Origin: Sesamum alatum
Lineage: Eukaryota; Streptophyta; Magnoliopsida; Lamiales; Pedaliaceae
DNA: 64,000 nt
Assembly: GCA_034509735.1 (NCBI GenBank)
Contig: JACGWO010000012.1
Coordinates: forward strand, 7,438,367-7,502,366
Direction: 5' to 3'
The notes under the pieces: generated by a model
Told to the model about the DNA's origin: nothing
Seen by the model: only the letters and a program-made list of their open reading frames with translations
Databases searched by the model: none
Made by a program: the position numbers and the translations under genes
In this document: piece after piece, positions 49,338 through 62,000 of the stretch
Numbering within the stretch: the stretch's first letter is position 1
How the letters are laid out: each line of letters opens with the position of its first letter

Positions 49338-49827
49338 TTTTGAGTTCCAGAAGAGAAGAAGAAGAATAAGAAGAAGAAGAGAGAAAACTTACTAGAATGA
49401 CAGAAAATGAAGGAGAAATATATTAACATTTTTCTTTCTCTCTTTGAAAACATGAGAGGGAAAGAAGGGAGTGAGAGAAGACAAAAGGCTATGGAAGAGA
49501 AGGGAGTTTGCAGTTACCCCCAGAACATGCCAGGTAACTGCCTCTCATTGGGTGGTTATACTCCAGCAAGATGACCTTCGTGGGCGGTTATCAATAACTG
49601 CCCCCACATCCGGCCAGTGGCTTACACGCGCCGGACTTCCAAGGCAGCCTACGCCCTAGCCACCAAGTCACATCTGACATAGGGCTCCCAAAGCCCAAGA
49701 AGGTTGTTCCACTTCCATTAACGACGAAGAAGACCTGCGTTGGGCCTCGCACAGATGATGGAGGGCCCATCCATGACTCCCCAGAAGATTTCTACTCTAA
49801 AGAGAAGTAAAAGTATTCCCTTCCCCT

Positions 49828-49857
49828 CAGAGTGGGGTGAGGGGTGGGGGGAGTAAT
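49828..49857 (+). other. Polypurine tract of element 3
   Basis: AGAGTGGGGTGAGGGGTGGG followed by GGGAGTAAT, directly before the 3' LTR. Confidence 0.8.
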
Positions 49858-50623
49858 TAATATGTAACAAATTGGGTGGCCCAAAATACAAGGCCTAGAA
49901 GTCAGAGAATGTCTATTAAGGATCAAACGGAGATGTAAAAGCCTGGAAGAAAAGTCCATCTACTTATCAAGTAGCGCCCAAAGAAAACCTTGGGTCAGCC
50001 ATGGCAGAAAGAGCAGACCAGGCTCCTAGGAGAATTCGGATGAAAGCCCAGGAAGGAGGCCGAGGTCCAGTCGGCCCCGTGAAGGAAGGCCCAGAAAAGG
50101 AGGTCCGACCTTGTTGAAGAGCCCAGATAAGGTCTATTTGTCCTTATCCTTATCTACATGAGATTCCCTCAACCACCTCCTATCCTTTAGGAGATCATCC
50201 GCCGCAGGACTCTGAGAAGGTCGGCAACTGGCCCCCTAAGAGCCCAGGCCATCAAGAATCCTTCTTACTCAAGGAATCTCCTATATAAATACCAGTCTCC
50301 TTGGCTGATTCAATAACCCTTTTGTGCACTCTTAAGCTCTCAAATTATTTCTAAACTCTCACTAAGCACACTTCGTGTTTACATCATTCTTCTACATAAT
50401 TTCTCATTATTCTTTCATTATTTTGCAAGTTTATTTATTTCATCACTGTTTCTTTCATTATTTTGCAAGTTTATTTATTTTATCACTGTTTACTGATTTA
50501 AGCATCAGGTGCTAGAGTTTTTTTTTGTTTTTTCAAGTCTCCTTTTCCCACTTGTTGAATTCGAGCCCACTCCGTTAAAACTCAAGACTATCATTCGAAC
50601 TCAACTATTTTTAGCTCACATCA
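49858..50623 (+). repeat. 3' LTR of element 3
   Basis: A 766-bp LTR. It starts TAATATGTAAC where the 5' LTR has TGATATGTAAC, so the terminal TG has mutated to TA. It is longer than the 5' LTR mainly because of a 40-bp tandem duplication (unit starting TCTTTCATTATTTTGCAAG at 50411 and 50451). It ends CTCACATCA at 50623. Confidence 0.9.
50282..50289 (+). promoter_or_regulatory. TATA box in the 3' LTR of element 3, facing the Ycf45-like gene
   Basis: TATATAAA followed by TACCAG, the same place as the TATA box of the 5' LTR (36205). Transcription would start some 30 bp downstream and run out of the LTR into the gene 450 bp away. Activity is inferred, not shown. Confidence 0.45.
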
Positions 50624-50633
50624 TATAGAATAA

Positions 50634-50681
50634 ATGTCCAGAACACATATTGTAGTGGGATTTGGTTGGAATTCAATTTAA
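50634..50681 (+). other. Short upstream open reading frame in the putative leader of the Ycf45-like gene
   Basis: ATG at 50634, 11 bases after the LTR end, opens a 15-codon frame ending in TAA. It is out of frame with the main start at 50732. It would matter only if transcription starts in the LTR or just after it. Confidence 0.4.
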
Positions 50682-50731
50682 CTACAGAGGAAATTTTGCA
50701 ATTTCATCAAATTAGAGGCTGCAAATTTAGA

Positions 50732-53700
50732 ATGACCCCTGAATTTGTGCTTTCATCGATTGCAGCGACGGAAGTGTTAAAGACTCCAACTCCCAGAATT
50801 CTTAGGCCGATGAAATGCCTTATGGAATATTGGCATGGCAGGCTGTTTTATGCTCCCTCTGCCAGTAATACTTTCCCTGCGTCCCAAGCACGTAAGGGGC
50901 CTCGCCCACAAGAAAATTCACTTCTAGACCTAGCGCTGAAGACCAACAATAAACGTACTAGCCGCCTCGTCCGGCTACCAGGTCAAGTCCGTCATGGTTG
51001 TTCCGGTGGTAGAATTCTCAGTCCTAGAACAGCCTCTAATTATGTAGATGACGATATCCATTCGCTCTTGCAGGTTTACTAGCTAGCTACCTACTACTTT
51101 ATTCCTTTTCTTATTCTTGCGTCAAGGGAACACCTCTGCTGTGGAAGTTTCTCAAAAGCCACACTTCTTCGAACTGACAGATCTTTTTCCCCATTTACAG
51201 ATTCTTCCACATGATGTGCGCGAGAATATTTTGTGCGACTCAAATCGGGCTCAACTTTTGGAGGTAATATGATGCTTAGTTGTTCTGAGAGACGAAAACG
51301 AGTAGCTGCTTACCCTCAGAGCTTATCCTCCTCGACAAAATTAAGTAATATATCTTAAAGATGCGTGCTTGTCAATTGAAATTCCATTGCCAGTAGACAG
51401 CGACCTTTCTGTAGCTACCAATATGCTTCTTTTTCGTTGGATAGCCTGCACTCTGCCTGACTGCTTGATTAATCTACGGCTTTATTGATAGATAGAATGA
51501 TGCCTGCTGTATCCTTTTACATATGTTGGTAGAACTTGTGGCAATATGCAAAGTAGTTGGCTTATTCTTTGTGCCGTATTTCTGCAACTCAATCTTAATC
51601 TCTGAAAAAGTTGCCTTGGTTGACTTGATGCAAAAATTTGAAAAGATACTTTCAATTATACATAAAATTTGTCACTTTGCTCCTACTTCACTAAAAGACC
51701 AAGATAAGTAGGCAACAAGAACAAGAAAGATATCATAGACAGTGCTGTACTAAATAAGGAGCACCCAACCATGGCATTTGTTTAGATTGAGAATTGTGAA
51801 GGATCTCCTCAGGGCTAGCTTATAAGAATAGATTGATTATAACTTCATCTGTGAACTATTTTAAACTACACACCAACTGGTTATAGATCACAAGATCACA
51901 TGTTAAGGTCACTTTAGGCCTATCAACTGAAAACATTTTCTCAAGAGTAATTTTCTTGTGTCGTTGTGTTAATAGGTGACACTGGATCTGGGCCGGCCGC
52001 CGCAAGCATGTTATTTTGGTGATTCTGAAAAGCGGTACCTTAGGAAGAAGGAGGTGAGATCTTATGTTAGATTATAAAAGGAGCAACACGAAGTCTCTTT
52101 AGCTCTTCTTCACTATAAATATGGATGAGGACCTAAACTAAATGTCTTTGGCAGGTATCAATGGAAGAACTGGAATATGCTCAAAATGCACTTGGAGAAT
52201 TTGGAGGCAACAATAGAACTGGCATTGCAGGCACTTTGCACCGGATATCTGCCATCAGGAATAAGAATGGGAAAGTTGTTGGTTTGACTTGCCGACTTGG
52301 CAGGCCAGTTAGTGAAATAATTGACATGATACGGGATTTGCTCGAGTATGGTAAAAGCATCTTGTTTCTAGGAAGGTAAGCTAGCATATAATCGGGCATC
52401 TTATATAAGTTCTTTACTTGATTGATAGATATGCTTTTACCATTGACTTATACCATGTGAAATAACGCATTCCGATGTTGGTAAAAATATTTGCCTTTGG
52501 GTTTCATGTGATTGCTATCCCTACGACTGCCACACATCAAATTGGTGTGAACTCATGTTTGTGTTTTGCTGATTCAAGTTTTTGTGTTCTAGAGCAGGTT
52601 TTTCTTGCATAATTGATTTTGTATCAGTTCAGCAGGCCTGGTGTTGGAAAAACTACAGTCATAAGAGGGATATCTCATGTCTTGTCAGACGAGCTTCGTA
52701 AGAGAGTGGTTTGTGCATCAATGGCTTCGCAGTGCTTTCATTCTTCTCATACTTTGATCTTCAGATTAGGACTGACTGCGACTTTTTCGATCTGGTAGAT
52801 TATTATTGACACAAGCAATGAAATTGGAGGTGATGGGGATATTCCACATCCAGCAATAGGGGGAGCACGGAGGTTGCAGGTACCTGATCCATCCGTGAAG
52901 CATAAAGTCATGATTGAAGCAGTAGAAAACCACATGCCCGAGGTGATCATTGTTGATGAGATTGGCACCGAAGCTGAAGTTCATGCTTGCTGTACTATTG
53001 CACAGAGAGGAGTCATGCTTATTGGTAGTGCACATGGCAAGCAGCTGGAGAATATTATTAAGAATCCCACCCTATCTGGTTTGGTTGGTATTAATTTATT
53101 TCGTGAATATACTCAAGAGTTAGCTTGCTTGAATCTTTTTCCAACTGCATCGTAAATTAGACAGGCAATTCTGCTGCTAAAACTGATATTAAGCTTGTTT
53201 TTCCCCTTAGATTTCAGAGAATCAGACTCCATCATGTTTTTTGCTTAGATTTCAGATGCAGATACCATCATGTTTTCACCTCTACCCTATTACCATGTTT
53301 TGGAATGACATCTTGGAATTCATGAACTCATAGTGTAGACAGATCTCTTTCTTCCATTGTTGCTCTGCTTTTTTGGGTTTTTAGCTTTTACATGCTGAAT
53401 AATAAGATCAAAGTTCTACTCTGGACTTGAGCTTTAAGACATAATCTTCTAGTTCTTGAATACTGAGTGGGATGCATTTTCTCAAAAAGAACTTTGATCT
53501 TGTAGTGCCCAAGCCTTCTTTTAAATAAATAAAATATAATGTCCTTGGAATACCTTTCATTGTATGATTTTATTCTAGTAAAGGTATTAAATTATTGAAT
53601 TTGGTGGGAAATCAATTGCGTTGCTCCTATGTGACTTTACTGCAAGGCAATTGAAATTCTTAGTGCCATTCAATGTTCAAAGGTGATGCATGATGTACTG

Positions 53701-54437
53701 CTTAGTATTCGAAGCAGTTCACAGAGTTAACAAGAAATCGATAAGTTTATTAGTATTAGCATTTATATTACAGGTTGGCGGGCTAAAAACAGTAATCTTG
53801 AGTGATGAAGCAGCTAGGACCAGAAATTGCAAGAAAATCATTCTCGAGAGAAGATCGGCTCCAATATTTCCTTTCCTGATTGAAATGAGGGAAAGGCACT
53901 ACTGGGTTGCTCATCGGGTTAGTTGGTCAAGTTTTTGCCATAATGATTGTGAATGAGAAAAATTCATCCAATTAAAATTTGTATAACATCTTCATTTATC
54001 TTTCTGTACAGTTGAGGTACTATTCTTGTGGATGATATCCTTAAGCTTTATAGTATGATGCTAATAGCTTTCACCTTGCTCTCTTGTACTTGTGCTGCCA
54101 GCCAGTAATGCTAGGTTTCGTCCTAGATCACCATCTATAATGGAAGTATGAAGTTCCTTTATTTAATACATAATGGATGTCTGCATCTAGTAGTACATTG
54201 TACTACTTTCTTACCTATCAGTTGATCATTCTGTTCTATTCTCAAAGTCGAGTTTCCTTGGATGGTAGCTTCTCATCTGTTGGAGACAGAGGATGAGTAC
54301 CCTATTTGTCTAAATTTTCATACTTTTTTTTCAGACTGACAAGAGTGTGGATGAGTTGCTTCAAGGGAAAAAACCGCTGGTTGAGGTAATTTGGCACTTC
54401 TACTTTTGTTGTTATATTTGATGAATGATACCGTGTC

Positions 54438-54483
<46 letters not shown>

Positions 54484-54648
54484 GAAGATTATCCAACATA
54501 AGAATGTATTAGTTGTACGATCCAATGAGAGAGCTGTGAAACTGAAGAAAGATGAGATGAACAGATTCTAATGCTTTTTTGTTTGCAGGTAAGGCGCATA
54601 GATAAGCAATTCAAGGTTGTGATCGAAAGATGGAAAGCAGAAGACTGA
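50732..54648 (+). CDS. Ycf45-like P-loop AAA-type ATPase, probably plastid-targeted, 9 exons
   Basis: Exons: 50732-51073, 51201-51263, 51976-52053, 52155-52375, 52636-52708, 52799-53083, 53774-53917, 54335-54385 and 54589-54648. They join into an open frame of 438 residues. The core has Walker [10 protein letters not shown] (about residues 234-242), [16 protein letters not shown], and Walker [11 protein letters not shown] (Asp 312, Glu 313). [40 protein letters not shown] and an [20 protein letters not shown] segment follow. This is the pattern of the Ycf45 family of plastid/cyanobacterial ATPases (Arabidopsis nuclear homologues include SPD1). The Ser/Arg-rich N-terminus could be a transit peptide. 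Start ATG 50732 is the first in-frame ATG after the LTR. A splice-acceptor-like TTTAACTACAG at 50673-50683 leaves open an upstream exon now separated by element 3. One donor (GTTGGT after 53083) is weak. Confidence 0.85.
54440..54484 (+). repeat. (TTA)n microsatellite in the last intron of the Ycf45-like gene
   Basis: About 14 uninterrupted TTA units between exons 8 and 9. Confidence 0.95.
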
Positions 54649-56420
54649 TAAATATCATTAATTGCTCCTTAATCAAGATAACGGGATGAACATGTAAATA
54701 TAGTTAACATGAGCTATGAAGTTGTGCTGACAAGATGCTACAAGCAACTATTTGCCGATTCAGAGAAACGCCTATTCTGGATTGCTTATATGGTGGTGCA
54801 CATGTCTCTATTCTTCTTGGGATTTTGACTCTTCAGAGTCTTCTAACATGCATGTCTGTCTTGTTCAACATAATTAAGCCTTTTCTTTGTTGCATAAATG
54901 TGGTTACGTGCACACATTACCTTCACATGACTGACTATACTTATGTCTACTACGACATACGTTTATATGATGTCCAATGCCCGTATGCGATTTAACATTT
55001 TTATTCTGAACCAACTGAATTACAGTGCTGAATTCTGTTCTAAATAATAATAATAATTAGAAAGAAAAAAAAAAACACTCTCAGTTACATGCTACAGCTC
55101 AGATGTAGATACCTTTTTGAAGTCTAACAGATCCATTTTAAGAAAATATTTCCTTTTTTAAGGATTCAAAATTTTAGAATTTTTACCAAGAACGAACTCT
55201 GTACTTGCTTGCTATTTGGCCTGACAGAATTTGGAACCCTAAGTCCCTAACCATCCAGAATTAGTACCGATGGGCTATCGTCTGTCTGTTTGTGGTTTCA
55301 GTTTCAGTTATTTGAAATAATAATTAAAGTTAAAATATATTTGTTTATACATATTTTTATTGAAATTTATTGATTTGACAATTCAATTTAATATAAAATA
55401 CATTCTCATTGACTAATCTAAATATATTTTCATTGCACATAAAAATTTATATAAAATTAAAAACACATAATTTCACTTAAAATAAAAACACAAACAAACA
55501 GGCCTGATCTGAAAATTAGGATTTGTTCTTGTGGTAATTGATAAGGTTGACATTTCAATTAGAGATTTGGGTTCAAATTATCTTTGTTAATATCATGACC
55601 ATTAGTGTTTGAATGCTGTAATGGTCTTGTTACTGTGAGTGTTAGTTTGCCTATTATTAACCTTTTATGTTTATAATTATACCTTTGGTGTCTTCAATGT
55701 TTCTGTGTGTTATTTTTTTTTACCATTTAAATTATTTTATTAATTTTCGTTTTGATCTCTATCTTCTCAACTTCACAACTTTTACATATCTTTTTCTTCT
55801 CTCATTCTTCTTCCAATAATATCTTATAATTTTCTATTTTCTTTTATCTTTTTAAATTTATCCAATTAATATATATTTTTTGAAATAATAATAATAATAA
55901 TAATTTAAAATTTTAATTAATTGTACACATATATGGGTTTGCCCTCATATACTAGTTTCTACTATTACTGTTCGAGCAGTAATCTATATATATAGTTATA
56001 GATTAGTAATTTGTTATACTAATATTCTTATTATTGATATTTGATTCTGTAATATTAGTGTTTGCAAAGAAATTTAAATGTAATGAAAAATATATACTTC
56101 ATTATTCTTTGAAAGGAAAAGGTAAAACGTTAATTAAATTAGTGAGAAATTAAACTTATTGCCTTGTTCATATCGTTAACTCAAAGATTCGGATAGTTGA
56201 TTTCAAGTAATTGTTTATTTACCTCGGCTTCAATTTGCGAAGTGATGTAATGATTTATCAACACCTAGTGGTGGATGTTATTGCCTGAATTTTACCAAAT
56301 TAAAAGGTGAGGATTGAATGTATATATACATACGTTTGGCATATTCGTGGAGAGTAACAAGAGAAACAAGTTGTGGATTTTAGTGCCTCATCTCCTACCC
56401 ACTAGTTACTACTAGCCTTT
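54649..56420. other. 3' region of the Ycf45-like gene and AT-rich spacer
   Basis: The first few hundred bases should hold the 3' UTR. AT-rich DNA follows, with (AAT)n near 55880. The 54735-54995 open frame has no family resemblance. The right part should contain the promoter of the cupin gene: poly-A followed by (GA)n at 56430-56460 lies immediately before its start and may be in the leader. Confidence 0.55.
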
Positions 56421-56476
56421 ATTGGTGCCAAAGAAAAAAAAAAAAAAAAAGAGAGAGAGGAAGAAATTCTATTGAA

Positions 56477-57793
56477 ATGGCCACTTTTGGGATAACAGTA
56501 GGAGCTTGTTTTCCTAATCTGAACGGCTTTAAAACTGTAACCAAACACCCTGTTTGTTCAGTATCAAGAAAAGGTGTAGGTGCAACCGGGACAATCTTGG
56601 TTACTGGATCAATAGGAAGCTGCTCCAGCCGCCGCCGCAGCTGCATCTACCGTCTCAGTTCTTCCAGTTCCAAAATAATGGCCTCCGCAACAACGGAAAC
56701 AGAGAAATTGGGTATCAAGATCGTTAAAAACCCTCCTGAATCTAAGCTTTCCGAGCTCGGTGTTCGCTCTTGGCCCAAGTAAGAATCTGGGCCCTTGTCG
56801 TCTCTCCTTTTTTTTATCCATTATGATACATCACATTGCCGCCTGTTCCTGCTCTGTGATCTTCCAGACTTTAGAATTGCATTTGTCAGGGTTATCCAAA
56901 TTCATTTGAGGCACAGGTTATTGATTATTCGCGTTCAATCCTCATGGTAGGCAGGCACTTTATAGGAGCAATGGGTACACGCATGTCTAGCTTTACAAAA
57001 TTCTGATTCAACTATATTCTATCTTACCATTATGACTGATTGAGTTAATTTTCATTTTTATCTTAACAAGGATGTAAAATGTCTCAAGAGCGCATCAATG
57101 TTAACAAACAAGCAGTTCCAATATTCATGTGTGTGTGTGTGTGTGGGACAAATATCCTGGTGACCAGCTACAACAGATTATGACTACATTGTTAAATTCA
57201 GTTGTAGGAAGTCAGCATCATATACTGATCTGTTTCTTTCCTACTTAATTTGTCAAAAAAATTGCTCTTTTGGCTGTTCTCTTTGCCTGCCAATTCAAAT
57301 TTAGAGATTCTCCCAGATGAACTGTGCTCCTAAGGAGTATTTTGATCTATAGACCACCTTGCTTCTTATTCATGAAAGCTTAAATATAATAAGTTACTTG
57401 GGTGCAAGAATAATCAGTAGAATCTTTGAGGGAGGAAATTCTTAAACAATTTGAAGGGGCGAGGTCAGTAGAGCTTTAGTAGGAAGATTTATGGGGCCAA
57501 TATTGGTGAGGTGTGGCTTCGCTTTTCAAATGGCCTTATAAATTATGGGTTCTTGCTGGCTTTGATGATGCTTTATTTGTGAAAATAGGTGGGGATGCCC
57601 TCCAAGCAAGTTTCCGTGGACATACTCTTCCAGAGAGACATGCTACCTATTGGAAGGAAAAGTGAAGGTCTACCCTGATGGATCTGATGAGGCAGTTGAA
57701 ATTGTTGCTGGTGACTTGGTTGTCTTCCCTAATGGAATGAGCTGCACTTGGGATGTTTCTGAAGCTGTCGATAAGCATTACAAGTTTGATTGA
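56477..57793 (+). CDS. PTAC18: Small plastid cupin, PTAC18-like (EutQ/DUF861-type RmlC cupin), 2 exons
   Basis: Exons 56477-56778 and 57589-57793 join (AA|G, lysine of WPKWGCPP) into 168 residues. The first ~70 residues are Ser/Arg-rich, basic and nearly free of acid residues, fitting a plastid transit peptide. The mature part is a single cupin fold: IKIVKNPPESKLSELGVRSW, then WGCPPSKFPWTYSSRETCYL LEGKVKVYPDG, VEIVAGDLVVFPNGMSCTWD and a VDKHYKFD end. This is the signature of Arabidopsis PTAC18 and its close paralogue, found with the plastid transcriptionally active chromosome; the biochemical activity is not established. Start is the first ATG after the (GA)n leader. An internal in-frame ATG (MASATTETEK) could give a shorter, cytosolic form. 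Confidence 0.88.
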
Positions 57794-57917
57794 TCCTATG
57801 TTAGCATTGAGCCTTGTCGTATGCCAAGCACTGATATTTCTTGTATGCATAAATCATGATGACATTTAAGATTTCTTTTTAGGGCTGAATATCTCAACTT
57901 TCACCGTCGTTTTACTC

Positions 57918-58160
57918 TGTCTCTCTCTCTCCCTCTCTCCCTCCCTCCGACACAAGCACACACACACATTGAACTTAGAAGTCATTCCAAGTAGATTTAA
58001 GAAAGGTATCACACATTCCTCAGACTAGAAAAGTTCATGTATACATGTATATACAGCACACACACACATTGAACTTAGAAGTCATTCCAAGTAGATTTAA
58101 GAAAGGTATCACACATTTCTCAGACTAGAAAAGTTCATGTATATATGTATATACAGCAGT
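57918..58160. repeat. CT-rich microsatellite and 100-bp tandem duplication downstream of the cupin gene
   Basis: (CT)n/(CTCC)n at about 57919-57947. Then a 100-bp unit starting CACACACATTGAACTTAGAA at 57961 is repeated at 58061 with only a few differences, each copy ending GTATATACAGCA. It probably falls in or just past the 3' UTR. Confidence 0.9.
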
Positions 58161-59071
58161 TGCAAAAAGATTTCAACATTAGTTGGGTAAATTCAAAGGA
58201 TGCAATGACAGCACTTAATCAAGAACTCATCCACTCCTGTAATTTGACAGTTTAGCATCTGCTCCTACAATTTATGATGGTTTCTTTTGTCTCTGTGTTA
58301 GATAGATCAGTTGGATTTTTATAATCGCTTATATTTATTTGTAAACCCATGATAATCCAGTAAGAGAGCCTTCATCAACTAGCTCATCCATCGTGTAAGA
58401 TGAATCATTTTACTGAAACAAAAAATAGTATTGTGTATGTATGCCTTACTTTTATTTAACTTGTTGCATTACTATATGATTAACTTTATTAATGTTTGAT
58501 ATAATAAATTTTTTTATATGTAATATCAAGTAGCAAATTTTAATATTTATACTTCTTATAATCCTTTGAGCATTGTGTGATGCATTTGCGTCATGTCTTC
58601 CAATGATCATTCCTATATGCCTCGATTGACAACAATCGGATGATATAATCACAGCAATACCGCAACTTTGCACCATGCCTTGAATCTTTGTAGTTGCATC
58701 CATGTATTTTTGTTTAGACTGGCTGCTCCCTTCCCCCCCTCTCCCCAGAACAGGAAGTAAAATTAGTTTAATTTGCTGGCAAATAATTTCAGTACTTCAT
58801 TAGCTCTCAATTATTGACGCCCTTTCTTACATGGGAATATTGGCGTTGTAACTTGCCCGGATTAGGCACTAATTTGTGAAAACTGTGTACCTTTCTTGAA
58901 TCCTATACCTCTCTTATCGTCCACTCAAATATTTCTTTTTTGGTTACAACTCAACTACCTTCTATGCAGAGAAGATGACAACTACAAATTGTAAATGAAT
59001 AAGTTTTACAATATAATGAGGTAGGCAAAAGGAAACTATTTTACAAAATCGGGAAATAGTCGTAATAAATG
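58161..59071. other. Spacer between convergent cupin and CLPX genes
   Basis: No coding resemblance. The two genes converge here, so the stretch should hold both 3' ends. Confidence 0.6.
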
Positions 59072-62000
59072 CTACATGCTCATTGCTCTTGATGAGACCT
59101 CCAATTCACCTCCCTGCACCTCTGCTTCAGCTGCACCATTTCCTTCCTGGAGAACAAGATATATTCCTGTTTCAGTAGAAGCCAATTGAAACTCTAATAT
59201 TCTATAATGTGCACAATATCATACCGCCCGATCTTTGAAGTTGGCCTCTGCAAGGTATCTCTCCAAAGCACCATCTCCACGAAGTATTTTCCCTCCACAT
59301 CCAGGTTCATTTATTTTACCCACTGATTCTTCGTCAATGACCACAGCATCTACTCTATCTTTTCCAGTCTTCGCATCTGGAATCTGAACAGGACAAAGTA
59401 ATGCTTATGGCATAGCACTAAAAATAATGTGATAATAACCATAAACCTGATGTCCACAAATAGATTTACCTCATACATAGCATCTGTTAGAAGGTTTTCC
59501 AGTATGGCTCTTAATCCTCTAGCACCAGTATTTTTGGTCATTGCTTTATTGGAAATCAGCCGTAAGGCTTTTTCAGTGAAATGTAGTTTTACCTGGAATT
59601 TTATGCATACTCAAACGAGTTAATTGATTTACATGTCAAGAATTCTCAAGGGACCAAGGATACAAAGAATTCCAGCTAGCATGATGAAGCAAAAAGGCTT
59701 ACGTTATTCATGTTAAATAACTTCTTGTACTGCTTACCAAGAGCATTTTTTGGTTCCATCAGGACCTGTAAAGGAAATGGGAAATCACTCGTAATGCATA
59801 ACTTGGCAGAGAACTTTACTGTCAAATACATACCATTCCAAGTAAAGGATATTTAACATATCTTATATACATACGTGTGTGTGTTAACAAAATGTAAATG
59901 AGTAATAAGATGGCAACCAAGAAAGAGTTTAGACATGTAGAGAAAGACGAAGAGTGAAGAAGAAAACAACCTATCCTCATCCAAGACATGCATCACAATT
60001 TCTCAGTAACATGCAAACAGTTAAGACATCCTAGCCGGGCAAAGTGAATTTCGAGTTTAATTAATCACCCGTCTGCATAAATTGAGAGAAATAGAGGGAA
60101 ACATAACTAGTCGAAAAGTATCATTATTACCTGAACAAGTTGGTCTTCTGTAAGGGCTGACAAACTAACTAGAATAGGGAAGCGGCCAATAAATTCTGGT
60201 ATGAGGCCATACGCTATAAGATCACTACTTTCAACCTGCAAAAGTTCAACTTTTCAGACATGAAATACAGCTTAGAGATAATTACAATTATGCTGTTAAA
60301 TAAAAAGCTAATTATAATTATTATCTTTAATCCAGGCAAGCAAATGATATATCTTAGAGATTCCGAGCTCTTTATTCTTACAGATTCAAGTAGAGATGAT
60401 GTTACGGCAGCATCAATCACTCCACCTGCTCTCATGTTAGCGCGTACTGGAGCGCCAAACCCAATTGATGAATCCTGCCGTCTGGCAAAACATAATCAGA
60501 TTTCATCCTTAAGATCATCTAAGTTCAAAGCAATGCAACAAGTAATAGTGCAATTTGACAAAGCACGCACATGAGGAGCTATGGAAAATCACCTTTCAGA
60601 AATAGTTTTCTCTAAATCAACAAATGCTCCTCCACATATAAAAAGGATGTCTTTAGTATCTATCTGAAGGAAAAAGAGAAAGATAACTAATCATATACTT
60701 AGTAAAGAGCGATGGGCACAATTATAAAGGAAAAATCTATCACAAGCCACAATAGACAGGGGAAAACTATTTTATACTTTAATATCACTTGAACCATAAT
60801 AGAGACAGAACGAGGAAATGTGTGAGATAGGTTTGATACTCCAAATGATATATTACAAATTGGTGCGTCAAACAATGTCAGCAAGAGTAGGGAGTTCTGG
60901 GAAGCACAGTACAATTCTGAAAAGGAGTAAACTGTAGAGGATGCAATAGTATTCTACCAACAAGAATAAGACATTAAAAACAAGTGTGACAAAGAATCAT
61001 AACATGAATGTCATCAACTATCTTTTCTACCATTGCAACTTTCATTTCATTAATAATTTTGACATTTAACAATCCAGTATATCTATGAGAATGGCCTAGC
61101 ATCACTCATCTAATCCATATAATCTAGTAACCAACAATAAAGGCAAAAGAAAGTGTGATCAAGAAACTTCAACTTATAGAAATTTAAAGACGTCAAAGCT
61201 GATGATATGGGGCACATGAATGACACTATTTTTCTTACCCTTCTGATTACTATTTCTTTGTGACTTTCGCCACTCACAATTAGAATCTATGAGAATGACC
61301 TAGAATTACCAATTAGCCAAAAATCTCATATTAAGCAACAGTGAAAACTTGCTCTTGGTAAGGAAAAACAAGTTAGGGAAATAAAAGGCACAACAAAATT
61401 ACGAAGTAATCCACCAAGATATCAAAATCTATGTTGGTTAATAGAGAAGTTAGGCAGACCATCCAAAATGAGCCCCTGGAATTGGATGACCATAGTGTTG
61501 AACTTTTGGTGGTTGATTTTGAATAGTCTTCTAAACCAAGTTGTACTTTCAGAACTCATTTAACGGATGTGATAACCGCTTCTTAAGTTCTTGTTTTGTG
61601 CATTCCAGATACTCACTGATGTGTAATTGCACTATCTACTTGATAATTTAAAAGCACTTCTTTCAAATCTTATGTTGAAAAGTCCTTTCTATGATGAACT
61701 TTTGATTCAAAAAGTGGAAGCAAAGGACACATTTGTGATTTAGCAAGCAAGAACATTTAAGTCTCATATCTATGAATTTCCATGATCAATAAGTTAAAAG
61801 GATAAGTGTTATTGACGCATCGAGATCAAACTCCCGCACCAGAAAAACTAGTAGGTTTTTAAATGTTCCCAATCTCTCTTCCTCATGATCCGTCCATCAA
61901 GATTTGTTGGGTGTTCAAAACATCTTGCCTCTATACTGTTGTGTTCATATTTCCTATTCACTAAACTTGGTGGTTGTTCATAGTAAATATAGGAGAAAGA

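Larger units (their letters stand above)
35783..50623 (+). mobile_element. Element 3: large Ty3/gypsy Tat-type retrotransposon carrying nested insertions, inactivated
   Basis: LTRs at 35783-36497 and 49858-50623 flank gag, protease, RT, RNase H, aRNH, integrase, a tandem-repeat block, an antisense gene and a polypurine tract. CATAG (35778-35782) and TATAG (50624-50628) form the target duplication with one mismatch. The total of 14.8 kb includes the 4.1-kb element 4, so the element proper was about 10.7 kb. All coding parts are broken, more heavily than in element 1. Its 3' end lies only about 110 bp upstream of the first recognised coding exon of the Ycf45-like gene. Confidence 0.9.
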
